Shown here: one piece after another, positions 52,776-64,000 of the stretch | How positions within the stretch are numbered: position 1 is the first letter of the stretch | Layout: the number at the start of each line of letters is the position of its first letter | Assembly (NCBI GenBank): GCA_963971305.1 | Contig: OZ020309.1 | Coordinates: 5,263,001 to 5,327,000, forward strand | DNA length: 64,000 nt | Direction of reading: 5' to 3' | Source of the DNA: Arcuatula senhousia | Lineage: Eukaryota; Mollusca; Bivalvia; Mytilida; Mytilidae | The notes under the pieces: model-generated | Seen by the model: the letters and a program-made list of their open reading frames with translations, nothing else | The model's database searches: none | Told to the model about the DNA's origin: nothing | Program-made: the position numbers and the translations under genes

Positions 52776-53101
52776 GTGATTGTATACCAAAATATAAGCA
52801 CAAATCATATCAAAATTATATTGGATTTATAGCAAAGGTGAAAATCTGCTCACATACTAAGGATAGTGTTGCATCCTTAGACAGAATAGACTTTGTTTAC
52901 ATTGTTCTGCTTGGGATTTAAAGGACAAAAAGCAATCTTTATTCCACTGTTATTTTCAGTGAAGATCGCTTACATCTCATTTAACGTGTAAATATAATCC
53001 GACTAAATTGTAATCAACTTTGTGCAGACCTCAGAAAAACTTCTGTGGTAATTGAATTGTTAATAAATTGATATATTAGGCAATATTAAAGTTCTTATTA
53101 A

Positions 53102-53670
53102 ACCCCCGCTTTGAAGAAAGACTTAGAGGGAGGGTATACTGGTTTAATATACAAATCATAGTGGCTTGAAATTTGCTATATGGCTTTCTTAGCAGGTCCT
53201 TTATTGTGAGTATCGAAATTAGGTCTGTCGGATATCTTTTTCCTATTTACCGACTTGGAAAATTTTCAACATAACTGGTCAATTGTTGAAAATATTCGTA
53301 AGTTTTTTTTTCTCAGCAACTACATATCACGTTATTTGAAATTTTGTATATGTCTTTAGTATGAGGTCTTTTATCGCGAGTATCGAAGTTTAATAGATCT
53401 GTCAGATATCTACTTCCTGTTTACCGACTTGGTCAATTTAAAGCTTTCTGGTCAATTGTTGAAAACTTTCACAACAGTTTTCTCCGCTACTATTCATGAC
53501 AGGGACTTGATATATGAGTTCAGGATGAGGTCTTTAATGCATGCGAGTATCGAAATAAGGTCTGTCAGATATTTACTTCCTGACATAGTTACTTTTGCGG
53601 GTAGCGGGACCCGGTATACTGAGGGAGCAGTAGCCCACAGATTCCTTTTTTTACCACAATTAAAATTAAC
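53102..53670 (+). repeat. Dispersed repeat family E, copy 2
   Basis: Same block order as 48600-49085: 'cccccgctttgaagaaagac', 'cttgaaatttgctatatggc', 'ctgtcagatatttacttcct' and 'gagcagtagcccacagattc'. Confidence 0.7.
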
Positions 53671-54366
53671 CGCACTTGTTTCCAAATCTCCACAGTGTCC
53701 TCACCAAGGTTTATCGGTAAATAACCATACACAGAACTGAATTAAGCAAAATAAGGTAACTAGTATAACTTTATTCTATTAAAAATAAATATTACATGTA
53801 TATGATGGGCATGATTGTTTGTTTTCTTATGTTATATCTGTCTTTGCATGAACTCATTCACAGACTAGATGAAATTTAAGCAAATGTTGAAGCTAAGGTT
53901 TGTTAGAAAACTTCTCTTGGAGACTTGCACACAATTTATAAATTATATATAGCTTGTTCATTACAGTCATTTATATTATAGAATAATTCTTTAGATTAAA
54001 ATCCCAATATGAATAGATATTTGATAAAGGCCTACTCTGGAAAACGTAAATGTCTTAGAACTTTGAAAATCTAATATCTAGATCAAACTTATTGTTACTT
54101 GTATCACGACGACTTATTCGTGCCAAACAACAAAAAGAAAAAAATCTTATTTCGTTTACAGTTTTTATAAAAAAAAATCTTACTGCAATTAAGCCTATTT
54201 TAGGGTATTCAACATGCCTCAAAATGGCCGCTGTGGTTACCATGGCAACGGTAGTCAATAAAGATAAACTGAGTTCAATTTTGTTATCAGTATACCTTAA
54301 ATACTTCGTAAAAGAAAATCTGTGACTTACTTTGTTCCAGCATGGGCCTAATTCTTTGGTTTTTAC
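53671..54366. other. No feature seen
   Basis: AT-rich. The 163-codon minus-strand frame 54055-54546 runs out of this region through the palindrome; it has no recognisable domain. Confidence 0.4.
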
Positions 54367-54500
54367 CACAGGAACTTGCTCCCCTCTATCAATATTTTGT
54401 AAGGGGTCAATGTGCGGTACGAAAAAAAAACACGTGTTTTTTTTTCGTACCGCACATTGACTCTTAACAAAATATTGATAGAGGGGAGCAAGTCCCTGTG
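54367..54500. repeat. 134-bp near-perfect palindrome without spacer
   Basis: The two 67-bp arms meet at CACGTG (54431-54436). Outer ends CACAGG/CCTGTG; each arm contains ACTTGCTCCCCTCTATCAAT, TCAATGTGCGGTACG and A9. By eye 63 of 67 positions pair; mismatches are at 54373 and within 54402-54407. It directly borders the tandem repeat that starts 'catagggctttaatatttga'. Confidence 0.9.
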
Positions 54501-55142
54501 CATAGGGCTTTAATATTTGACATGTGGATGAATTACCATGAGACAACGTGTCGTGTACCAGAATGATCTCATATGACCTTGACCTTTGACTTGAAGATCG
54601 AATTAATTCTAATTTTACATGTAAAACATGTCTGGGTCATAACTTTTTTGTTCTTTGACATAGGGCTTTAATATTTGACATATAGATGTATCACAGTGAG
54701 ATGTGTTGCGTTCCAGAATGAGCTTCCTATGACCTTTACCTTTGACCTCAAGGTCAAATTAATGATAATTTTACGTGGGTCCTGGTAATAACATTTTATC
54801 CTTTGATATAGGGCTTTGATATTTGGCATGTGGATGTTTCACCATGAGACGATGTTTTGCACACCAGAATGACCTTCATATGAGCTTGACCTTTGACCTC
54901 AAGATCAAATAAATGCTTATTATACTATTTTATTAACATGATGGTGTGTCATCATGGGAACAATGTGTCGCCAACCTTAATGACCTTGACATGTGACTTC
55001 AAGGTTAAATAAATGCAAAATTTACATGCAAAACCTTCCAGACCATTACTTATTTATCCTTTGACATAGGGCTTTAGAATGTAGATGTATCATTATTAAG
55101 CAAATTTTTGTACAATGTATGTCATTGTGACTTCTTGACCTC
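54497..55142 (+). repeat. Tandem repeat, about 165-bp unit, 4 diverged copies
   Basis: 'catagggctttaatatttga' or variants at about 54499, 54661, 54818 and 55066, each followed by 'atgtggatg', 'ccagaatga' and 'tgaccttgacctttgacct'. Copies are diverged and the last is shorter. No coding. Confidence 0.7.
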
Positions 55143-55379
55143 AAGGTTGAAATTACATGTATGTTCTTTTTGGCAAGTTCAGGAAGGGGAGACATCCGTT
55201 TTAGTGCGCTTAAACAGTTTTTCCTGGTTAATTCTTTAATGACAATAATACTTATTATAGAAAATTGAATATTTTTATATAAAGTAAATTTTCCCTTTTT
55301 TGTTGGTGTGTAAAAGAATAGAGTAGGTTTTATAGAACATTTTAGGGTCTTGTGTGGAAAATGATGTGATAAAGAGATT

Positions 55380-55510
55380 ATGACACAAGGTTTTCCATAG
55401 GTCCCATATCGTTCCTCGACCCATAGACCTATTAGGTCTCGGCTGACTCCTCAACCTAATATAGGAGTCTCGGAATTGTATGGGACCCGATATGGAAAAT
55501 CCTGTGTAAT
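55380..55510. mobile_element. Small foldback MITE
   Basis: 'acacaaggttttccata' with 'ggtcccata' on the left pairs with 'tatgggacc' and 'tatggaaaatcctgtgt' on the right. Inside, 'aggtctcggctgactcctca' and 'aggagtctcgg' form further pairing. Total about 130 bp. Confidence 0.65.
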
Positions 55511-56285
55511 AATCTATAATTTATTGTCATTTTGCGGTCCTATTTAGGGCCCTTAATTGGAATAAAGAACTTATATTTATTTATATCTAATAAAAATACT
55601 TTAAGCCGTTTTCTGAAAACAGAGTAAATACCTGGAAAAGTCAGGTGTTTTTTATCTAATCTACCTATATTTGTTAGCTTACATTTATGCAGTTACCTAA
55701 AGTGATCGAAATAATATTGTTCTACAATGAAAAAATAGTCATGCATGTAAGTTTTTGTATGAATTTATTAGTAATTGAATTGTTTACCTTGAGTTTTTTT
55801 TTTTTAAATTACATGAGGTATAAATTTTTATGTTTTTTTTTTCTGGGGAGGGGGAGGAGGGGTTATCATCTTGAAATTTTCGACTCTCCAGTTTCTGCAA
55901 AGCAAGCATATAGAGCCTTAAGTTAAGTAGTTAAATGGTCTAATTTTAAGCATCTTTTCCGGGCATTTTGCAACCTTTAAGCCCGAATTTCAATTTGAAT
56001 AAATTGTTATTAAATTAGAAATTTCAACTTTGAGTTTTTACTCAAATTTCATTTATTAAAATTATTTGATTTACAGCACTATGACTTTGGGAAGAATTTT
56101 TAAAAATTACAACATTTCGCGACATTTTATCTTAAAATATTGATTAAATGGGATAGGGAAGGCCGAAAAAAGGGGTACTAGGTAGGGAAACCCTAACCTA
56201 CATTTTTATTTGGCCCAATTGTCCTATTTTGACGCACTCAAGAAATGATGCACCCTTATATATCAATCAACTACAAATCGGATTA
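55511..56285. other. No feature seen
   Basis: AT-rich. A G-rich tract with 'ggggagggggaggagggg' at about 55845 is the only notable local feature. Confidence 0.4.
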
Positions 56286-56840
56286 TGTCTCACCCACCTT
56301 TTGTCCTGTCCTTCCGTCTGTCCGTCACAAAGTTTTTCAGCGCAGCTCATCTTAAACTACTCCCAGAACCGAATTCAGTGAAAATTGGTATGTAGAAGGA
56401 CACCATGACCATATGCAGTTGTGAATATTACCAGGAAATTTTGATTCTCAAATTTTTGTGGGAGTTATATAACCCTTTGAGCTTAGAAATTTCTGAAAGT
56501 CCTCATTTATCATGATTTTGTCATGGCAACTGAACTCCTCTGAAACTACTGAACCGATTCAACAAAACTTGGTATACTAGTAGTTAGAACACCATATGTA
56601 GTTGTGCATATTGCCAGAAAATTTTTATCCTTAAGTTTTTGTTAAAGTAATGTTGTGGCCCATTGAACTTAAGACATTTTGTGAAACTACTCACTTATCA
56701 TCTTGTCAGTTCAACTCCTTTGAAAATACTAATACCTTAACCAAATTCAACGAAACTTGGTATGAAGGAAGTACATCATATGTAGTAAGTTGTGCATATT
56801 TTAAAGAAATGTTGATCATCAAATTTTTGTGGGGTAAATG
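56286..56840 (+). repeat. Dispersed repeat family C, copies 2-4 in tandem
   Basis: 'ccgtctgtccgtcacaaagt' opens it. Three blocks of about 185-200 bp follow, each with 'gaaa(a/c)(t/c)tggtat', 'catatg(t/c)agttgtg(c/a)atatt' and 'ccaggaaattttgattctca' or variants. Confidence 0.7.
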
Positions 56841-56889
56841 GACCTGCTATAGCAAGCAGGAATTGTTTGTAAACTCTTCATGACATGAG

Positions 56890-58080
56890 TTCACTCTCGT
56901 TACGACTTGAGTTCGCACAAATGGTATATATTCAAACACCCCTTTGATAAAAATGAACTCGTCCAGGATATATCATCATCCGAATGTGTTTTATGAATGA
57001 ACCAGAAAGGAGCCCAGCATAAACCAATGAAATAACAGAAATATGAGTGCACGACCAATCAAGTTACAGATAAATATTCATCTATGTTCTGGTGCACATT
57101 ATTAAATAGTTCGTTTTGTAAATTACAAAGGGAACTAATAAAACTCATTATGTGTCGTTTAAAAATGGAGATATATAAAACAAATTCTTTCAATTTTAAC
57201 ATATTTGATCAAATTTAAAAAGTAATATAGAAAATAAACAAATCCAGTAGGCAGATTACACCGTCTAGAATGAATAAAATCGCGAAAGCCAGTATTAATC
57301 TTATGACTACATAAGGCAGCTAACGCTTGCCTAAAAATGAAATATTTTTTTCTAAATACTTTCATGATACCAAACAAAGTCATATGATATGGCTAATTAA
57401 AGAATGACCAAAATATTTTTTTCTGTATATGATGCAGTGACATTCAAAAATGTGACACACACTGTGTAACCCGTGAAGCAGGTTACACTAAAGTGTCTGC
57501 CACATCTTTTAATGTTATTTCGAATAGACCGATAAAATATTGTGTCATTTCTCATAATCTAATTTCAATTACATGTTTTCTCAATAAAAAAAATCATATA
57601 ATAGTAGAAAAATTATTTTATATCAATTATTAAATTTAATTCCCCAATTGAAGCCCCACCTGATAAAAAAATTCATCCGTTGAAAAATAACATAGGTAAG
57701 TTTTCAAATTGTAACATATTATCTAAACATTTTATTTTTATGTAGTTATCTTTAACAGATTTTAAGCATTCGGATTGATCTTGATCCAAAGTAATTTATT
57801 GTAACATATTGGGTAGAAAAGGTAGGATTTTATTAGATTTTTAAAAAGTTTTGTTTGTAAAGGTACCGTATTAGCGACGAAAAAAGGGTAAAATGCACGT
57901 TCTAAGTTAACGAATATTGCAAGAATTTCTAGATACAGAGTTACGTTAAAAGTCCAAGATTTTTCATAGTTTTTTTTTCAGTCAAGCGCTTTTAAATTAC
58001 CAATAAATACAATGTAAATAACGTTTCCACATCGACATAACGCTACAGTCAGGTGACAGTGCGCGTACGAAATGCACTTT
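56890..58080. other. No feature seen
   Basis: AT-rich spacer without recognisable genes; a 74-codon frame at 57159-57383 has no domain. Confidence 0.4.
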
Positions 58081-58355
58081 AGGCACCGACCATTTGATTT
58101 TCGGGGAAGGGGGGGGGGCTGGGATATTCACCTGAGCCGGGATTTTTTTTTTACGACCGCTGCGCGGGCCAGCTTATTTTTTTCCCATACACTCAATGTG
58201 CTAGAAAATTTTGTTCAGAAAATCTCTTTTTTTTCTAATGCGCAAAATGAGGACCAGCCCTATAAGCTGGCCAGACTATTTTTTGGCCAAAAATCAAAGC
58301 CAGAATATTTTTTTTTAAATCCCAGCCCCCCCCGAAAATCAAATGGTCGGTGCCT
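58081..58355. mobile_element. G-tract/C-tract MITE, copy 6
   Basis: The left end AGGCACCGACCATTTGATTT runs into GGGG tracts and GCTGGGAT. The right end has ATCCCAGCCCCCCCC then GAAAATCAAATGGTCGGTGCC, the exact complement of the left terminus. Best preserved with copy 3. Confidence 0.85.
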
Positions 58356-58659
58356 TATTAGGACACATCTGAAATATGTTTATCAGAAAGATCATCGTGG
58401 TATTCAGATATGAATCGATATACTGTAAATTTAATGTCAAGGTCTCTTATGAGGAAGTAGTGTACTAGTCACAAGTTTAGCATGAGACTGGACTGATAAA
58501 TAACGATCACACCGGGACAGCAGTATCATCACTGTACAGATAAAAAGCTATCTCGAGAACTCTTTATTTGTACCACTGAATTGCAAGTTTGAGAAACAGC
58601 TACATGAAATTAGAATTTACTTAATTAAAATTAAAGTTTAATTTGATGGACCTTCCAAG

Positions 58660-59135
58660 AATACCAGGTATTCGCTCAAAATACATGTTCTTTATTCGTA
58701 ATAGTCAGTTATTTCGCCCGTCCATCAGCAACAACTTCCAATGGATTTTTATGAAACAATTACAAAATTGACAAATTCAGTTTAAAATCAAAATCTCGAA
58801 CGGGGTACTAATATTTTATCCTGTCTTGGATTTTACACTCATTCAAGGCTTTTCAACATCTCGGAAACTATGTGAATGTGTTTGATATTTGAGTGATATA
58901 AATTGCATAATTTTCAGCTTATTTTTGGCATACTAGTAGTTAAAGTTGTTAGACGACCCCTTTTTAGCGGTTGTGGGCCTTTAAAATACAAAAGTGTAAT
59001 TAAAATAACGATTTACCTCATAGGATAAAGGCTGCCGTTTGCTTGAAGGTCTGTGAAGGGTACAGAAGACCTTTGTTTAATTATATACACCGAAGACGAA
59101 GTGAGCGTTTCAGGCTTCTTGGAGCCTCTTGTCTT
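58660..59135. repeat. AACAAGAGGCTC-family relic
   Basis: It ends with 'caggcttcttggagcctctt' as in 52240-52775. Weaker similarity upstream ('aaggctgccgtttgcttgaa'). Confidence 0.5.
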
Positions 59136-60560
59136 TTTTTTCAACTTTCTGGTAAATTTATCTGTCCAAAAGTGAAACACGGCCACCAATAGCGCAAACC
59201 CATTCAAATGCTATGAAAGAATTTACGTAAGCGGGACTTCGGATATGAATTACCGCGGAATTTTTTTTCAGGATGAAAATCCAGTGTGATTCGACATACT
59301 TTAATCTATAAAGTCCTCATAAGTAAGACAAAATATGAGTTACCGGTACTGACTATGAGTGAGCATACTGACTATGAGGTCATTGAGGAATTGGATGTCA
59401 AGTTGAATTAGTACATTCATGACATTGGTGTTGATGTTGTTTGTTCGACTGCCATGACAGATGCTACTATTTATATCCCCGTGCACGTCCCGCGTGACCA
59501 AAGTAAAGCTCATCGTAATGATTGACAAATGGTCTTGATATCATTATGGCAGGTCAGTGCTAAGCCGACCTGGAGATCAAGATGTGAACCCTAGGTGATT
59601 GACTAGAGTGGTTATGTGCGCAGGTGCTGTCAGGTCATAATACGAACTGCATGAACGAACGATTACCATGGTGGTTTAACGTATGTGGAGAGTGCCACGA
59701 ATCATGCACGTTCAGATTCTATTTAGAACACAAGGGGAAGATCTCATAGGCTTAACTTTCGTCCACATCAACCTTACGTCTTTTTCATTGTTTTCAACAT
59801 TTTCTGTTGTTTCCCAACTACCCCTATATTTCAATCACCTTGTTATTCTTTTATTTTCATCGTCTTTATATAGCTTCTCAAGGGTCGCTTGGGCATAAAA
59901 CTCACTCACACTTCAATTTTAGCTGACGTGCTGTTAGTTTTTTAGCAAAATGACGATTGTGATCAAAGTGCTTGTGATGTCGAACTAATTTGAACATAAT
60001 TGTTTTTATTTAATAAATCTTTTGAAATAGTCAAACTATCTAAGATCGGCACATTAAATCATATAAAAATAGATGCTAGTAACACGAGTTGGTCGACAAA
60101 GTTATCTATACAAACCTTCAGATTTTGAACTGATTAATACAAATATTTTATCAGTTTTATCTATGTTTAAGAAGTACATACATGACATACATGTACTTCA
60201 CATTTCTCAGCAAATAAATTTATAGATTTGCATCGAGTAAGTCTCAAAGTCTCTATTTTGGCTGTTTTAAAATTAGTTTAATGAATATGTTTTATTTGCA
60301 ATATTAAAATGGTGCAAATCAAGAATTTGCCATTTATGTCATTACGAGTTTATAGTTTTGTTTTACATAGGCTTATAAGGATAACTATTTTACAGATATT
60401 GCCCAAAATGGTCAAAACCATTACATGTATGTTTTAGCTAAATGTCTCAACTGGCCGTAACCAAAATGAAACTTGACAAAATATGTTAAATGATAAAACT
60501 TTGCAGTATAAAGTTATGGCAAGCCAAAGTTCAATATTTATTTATATTAATAATTCATTA
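59136..60560. other. No feature seen
   Basis: AT-rich sequence; open frames of 62-71 codons have no recognisable content. Confidence 0.4.
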
Positions 60561-60565
60561 ATTTT

Positions 60566-61130
60566 AGCGGCAGAAAAATGTTTGAAATCTTCTTAAAAAA
60601 GCAGTTTCCGGAAAATTACTCAAAAAGTTCTCAACAGATTTTAATGAAACTTTTGTATATTGTTACCAATCATAAGAGGAGGAACCCTTATGATTTTAGG
60701 GTAATTTCATTCAAGGATCAAGGTCAAAGCGGCAGAAAAACATGGATTTAGGACAGTAGCTCGAAAAGTTCTAAATCGATTTTATTTTTGAAAGTGGATT
60801 CTGGACCATTACTCAAAAAGTTTTTTACCAATTTTAATGAAACTTTGTTAAATTGTTATACAATAAAAGGAGGAACCCTAATGATTTTGGTAAAATCCGT
60901 TCAAGGTCAAGGTTACAGCAGAAGAAAAACATTACAAAATTTCTTAAAAGTGGTTTACTGACAATGACTCACAAATGTTTTCAACCAATTTAAAAAAATA
61001 ACTTTTGGATATGATGTTACATACCATAAGAGAAGGAACCCTAGTGATGTTGGGGAATTTTCACCCAAGATTTAGGACAGCAAAAAAATATTATTAAATT
61101 TCTCAAAAAGTGGCTTCTCATGTTGATAAT
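60566..61130 (+). repeat. Tandem repeat, about 165-185 bp, 3 diverged copies
   Basis: 'gcggcagaaaaa' or variants at about 60567, 60730 and 60918. Each is followed by 'tactcaaaaagtt', 'ttttaatgaaactttt', 'aagaggaggaaccct' and 'ttcaaggtcaaggt' blocks. Confidence 0.65.
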
Positions 61131-61380
61131 AATTCTAAAAGATTTTGCATTAGATTGGCCTGTAAATGCATGTAACATGAACTTATGTTAAACCACAGTT
61201 GTGACGTCATACCATTGTTAATGCGGTTCTTTATTTTAACGATAAGTACTGTTTAGTAATATTTCTGGACTGTTGTCTACTTTTTAATAGTATTTTTATA
61301 ACTTTAACATTTTCTAAGTCAATGATTGAAGGAAAAAATGCAGCAAGTATAAGATTCGACGCATTTTTGACAATTTATGC

Positions 61381-61497
61381 CGTGCTTGGATTTGAACCCG
61401 TAATCTTTCTCTCCTCAGACAATGCCATTAAGCATTCGGCTACCGATTGCTTGATTTTAAAGTCCACAACGCTAACCATTCGGCTATGGAAGACTTG
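61381..61497 (-). repeat. tRNA-like sequence with two A-box-like segments (SINE relic)
   Basis: On the minus strand: ATAGCCGAATGGTTAGCG (A-box-like, 61496 downward), then about 35 nt later GGTAGCCGAATGCTTAATGG, a second A-box-like copy. ACGGGTTCAAATCCAAGCAC (B box GGGTTCAAATCC) follows. The D-arm half is thus duplicated relative to a tRNA. It is not a functional tRNA: there is no coherent anticodon stem in either pairing. Confidence 0.6.
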
Positions 61498-61618
61498 ACA
61501 AATAAACGTTCACTTAAAGTATTGATTTATCTGATAGTTCTAACAGCACGGATAAAAATATATTTTTGTTCGTGTTATGCTTGAATATAAAAGTTTGTAT
61601 GCATAGACTATGTTTCAA

Positions 61619-61975
61619 GGCCCGTTTACACTGTATATCAAGACATATATTTTAAAGTCGTATAGTTCAATGAAATATGCAACATTTGCGTTCACAATGT
61701 ATTTCATGAATTATAACATATCTAGTGGTGGTTGTAATTATTTCTTTGTTTTCTGCACCTGCAACCTTTGATTTTGAACTTTGACCTCAAATACTTTGAT
61801 ATAATTTGCCAATTCCCTATTTCTTGAAATGCGGAATAGAACATGATCTATTCCTTATTTCATTGAAATATGCTACATATTTCAATGAAATAAGGGGGTT
61901 TACACTATATGATTTGAAAGATATTTCAAGCCGTATATGATAAAACATATAGTGTGAACGGGCCTTTAAGTAAGA
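61619..61975. mobile_element. MITE with AAGGCCCGTTTACACT ends
   Basis: Left AAGGCCCGTTTACACTGTAT; right complement AAGGCCCGTTCACACTATAT. Between them are several 'gaaatatg' and 'atatttca' blocks in both orientations. About 355 bp; no coding frame. Target duplication unclear. Confidence 0.75.
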
Positions 61976-62029
61976 TATATATACACCTTAAACAGTCCAT
62001 TCGGTAAAATTTAGGACCTTGTCTTTTGT

Positions 62030-62680
62030 CGTGTCAGTCCGTCCGTCTGTCCGTCACAAAGTTTGTCAGCGCAACTCCTCAGCAACTACTGAGCCGAATT
62101 CAATGAAACTTGGTACATTATATAGGAAGTTCACCATAGGGTCGTTGCAATAATACCTTCCATATTCTACTTATGTAACAATCGTAGGTTCAACAAATGA
62201 CAATCTATTAAATACCTGGGCACGTGAGAAATTTTACTACGATTTCCATGTCATAACAAACCTTTCGCTAGTTGAAACCTTAAATTGTCCAGTCACAAAC
62301 TTGATTCACTCAGAAACTACTACTATTTGTTTACAATTTTGTTCATTGAAAGGTAGCGTGTGTGAACTTTATTATGACATTACATATGGAAGGATTTATT
62401 AAAACGACTCTATGTGGTTGTGCATATTACCAGGAAATTTTGATCCTCAAATTTTTTGGGGAGTTATGGCCCTTTGAACTTAGGAATTTGCTGAAAATTC
62501 TCATTTATCATATTGTCAGCGCAACTCCTCTAAAACTGCTGAACAGGCTTCAATGAATCGTTGTATATAGGAAGGACACCATATTTAGTTGTGCATATGA
62601 CCAGGAAATTTTTATCCTCATATTTTTGTGGGAGTAATGGCCCTTTGAACTTCTTTGGGAAACAGAGGGAGAGATCGTTT
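62030..62680 (+). repeat. Dispersed repeat family C, further copies
   Basis: Opens with 'gtccgtccgtctgtccgtca' and 'caaagtttgtcagcgcaact'. A unique-looking stretch (about 62140-62370) interrupts it. It then resumes with 'tgtggttgtgcatattacca' and 'ttagttgtgcatatgaccag'. Confidence 0.7.
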
Positions 62681-62919
62681 TTGTAGGCAAAAACAAACTT
62701 TAATTTAAAGTAAGTTCCACCCAATTCTTCTTCCTTTTATCCGAGATTAGTAATAACAGTTAACTGTCATACCTGTTATTGTCCATTTGATACCCCCGTG
62801 GTCGTATCTATTGTAACCACAGTTCACCCTATTTTCAATGTGACAATTAAGACCACTTGGTCACTTTAATCTATCAATTGATAAAATTATACTGACTCTT
62901 ACCTATTTTTTCCCGCCTG

Positions 62920-63060
62920 CGACGAAAAGTCTCGGAAGACGAGACATAGGTATTACTTTCCGGCGACGGCGGCGGCGTAAACTTTTTTGTGAGACTTTTG
63001 TATAATAGCTAGGTATCTGATATTTGGTATAAAGACAGGTGAGGTTATGGTCGACGCAAC
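62920..63060 (-). repeat. 'Cgagac..CGGCGGCGGCG' end of a dispersed element, reverse of 22654-22735
   Basis: 'gcctgcgacgaaaagtctcg', 'acgagacataggtattactt' and 'tccggcgacggcggcggcg' match in reverse the end module after the 174-bp satellite at 22654-22735. Confidence 0.6.
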
Positions 63061-64000
63061 TGTATACACGCCGTGTGACCATGATCCCATTTTCACGCTC
63101 CAGTGACTGTGAATCAATAATAACTACTCAATTATCTTTGCGTTGAATCCTTTTAGCCTTCCAAGTTTCATTTACCATAAATTTGCTAATTCTGTATTAT
63201 CGGCAGATATTCAGAAGTTTCTTACAAAAGCCAGATACAGCTATCCACATCTTTTTCTTCTATTCTATAATATATTTTCAAATTTCTTTCAAAATTTAGA
63301 TCTAATGTTATTGCTAATATGAAATAGGCATTGCCTAACTGCGAGCACAGCATAATTCTAATAATTAAAGGTTGAAAAATATTTTTGTAAATACATGTGA
63401 AAAAAACTCTCCACATTACAACATGAAACAGAACAGATGGATTCTCATATGACGGAGTTCCGAGCCTCAGTTGAGAAATAAAAACTTTTTAGAAATTATC
63501 AAAATATCACATCTAAAGAACCCCATTCCTGCAAAGACGTGGACACTTTGATACTTGTTGTTTACCTAAAAGTAAAAACACGTGCGAGGTGCGTTTTGGT
63601 AAATTTCCGAGTTACCCGAATGAAATATTTCTATTGATCAATTTTGAACAGAAGCATATAAAGTTAACGTGTTAAATGTCATTGTAAACATTTTTAATGA
63701 ACGAATAAAAAAGATTTGATTTCGAATCGGTGCAGTGATATATATATTCTTCCGTTAATGACTCTTTTCAGTGTGAGATGACCATGTTGAGATGCGAGCA
63801 CGTGCAGCGATCTCACACTGGTCAATTAACCAATTATAACTGCCGGTACTGATATTGATCGATGATGTCGACCAATGAAATGCAATGTTATTTTAAACTT
63901 TCGGTTTTTAGAATGAAGTCACCTAAGGTTTCAGAATATAAAAAATACATTTTTACGAAAGAAATAGGTACTTACACGCGTTCTTGGACAACCAGTCATG
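63061..64000. other. No gene; one short hairpin
   Basis: CAGTGTGAGAT (about 63769) and ATCTCACACTG (about 63810) form an 11-bp stem around a loop of about 30 nt containing 'gcgagcacgtgc'. Nothing else recognised. Confidence 0.45.

Noticed and set aside
54055..54546. 163-codon minus-strand frame
   Set aside because: Runs through the 134-bp palindrome and AT-rich flank; no domain, no splice context.

Overview
The window is eukaryotic nuclear DNA, AT-rich and dominated by repeats, with a 100-base run of N that looks like a scaffold gap. Two intron-containing animal genes can be reconstructed exon by exon. The dispersed repeats (tRNA-derived SINEs, the AACAAGAGGCTC..GGTGAGCTAA family, a GGCGGGGTTAAACTAG family, 'ccgtctgtccgtcac..gttgtgcatat' repeats) are of kinds I associate with bivalve molluscs, most likely a mussel-like (mytilid) species. 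That assignment is inference from remembered repeat types, not a database result.

Layout. Positions 1-23.8 kb hold no gene I can support. They contain minisatellites, dispersed repeats, MITEs, one retroelement relic and a complex tandemly duplicated inverted-repeat element. From 23808 to 35119 on the minus strand lies a complete eight-exon SYAP1 gene (BSD domain, 360 aa), including one intron that needs a GC-AG splice pair. From 41750 to 50554 on the plus strand lies a complete six-exon PSMG1 gene (proteasome assembly chaperone 1, 273 aa) ending in an HbYX-type tail. Their introns are filled with nested transposons, a 45-bp satellite and a Penelope-type reverse transcriptase fragment. From 50.6 to 64 kb there are again only repeats, MITEs and a 134-bp near-perfect palindrome.

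The two genes are head to head. Between them sits a 6.4-kb transposon (35234-41645) with about 355-bp terminal inverted repeats, flanked by a 10-bp direct repeat (TCAACATTGC). Without it the two start codons would be about 220 bp apart, so the element has split what was probably a compact bidirectional promoter. Long TIRs, subterminal tandem motifs and a 9-11 bp target duplication fit a Mutator-like (MULE) element. It carries no recognisable DDE transposase. Instead it holds a NADAR-domain protein (minus), an uncharacterised acidic protein with a basic tail in a second frame (minus), and an SGNH-hydrolase-type protein (plus, with its own TATA/initiator promoter) that is interrupted by a further 1.5-kb transposon with a 33-bp perfect TIR and a 3-bp target duplication. 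This NADAR + SGNH + unknown-protein cargo is the best candidate here for something undescribed.

Other unusual structures include a 204-bp GC-rich insert made of consecutive perfect hairpins within the PSMG1 intron-1 satellite, and a MITE family of six copies with G-tract/C-tract ends.
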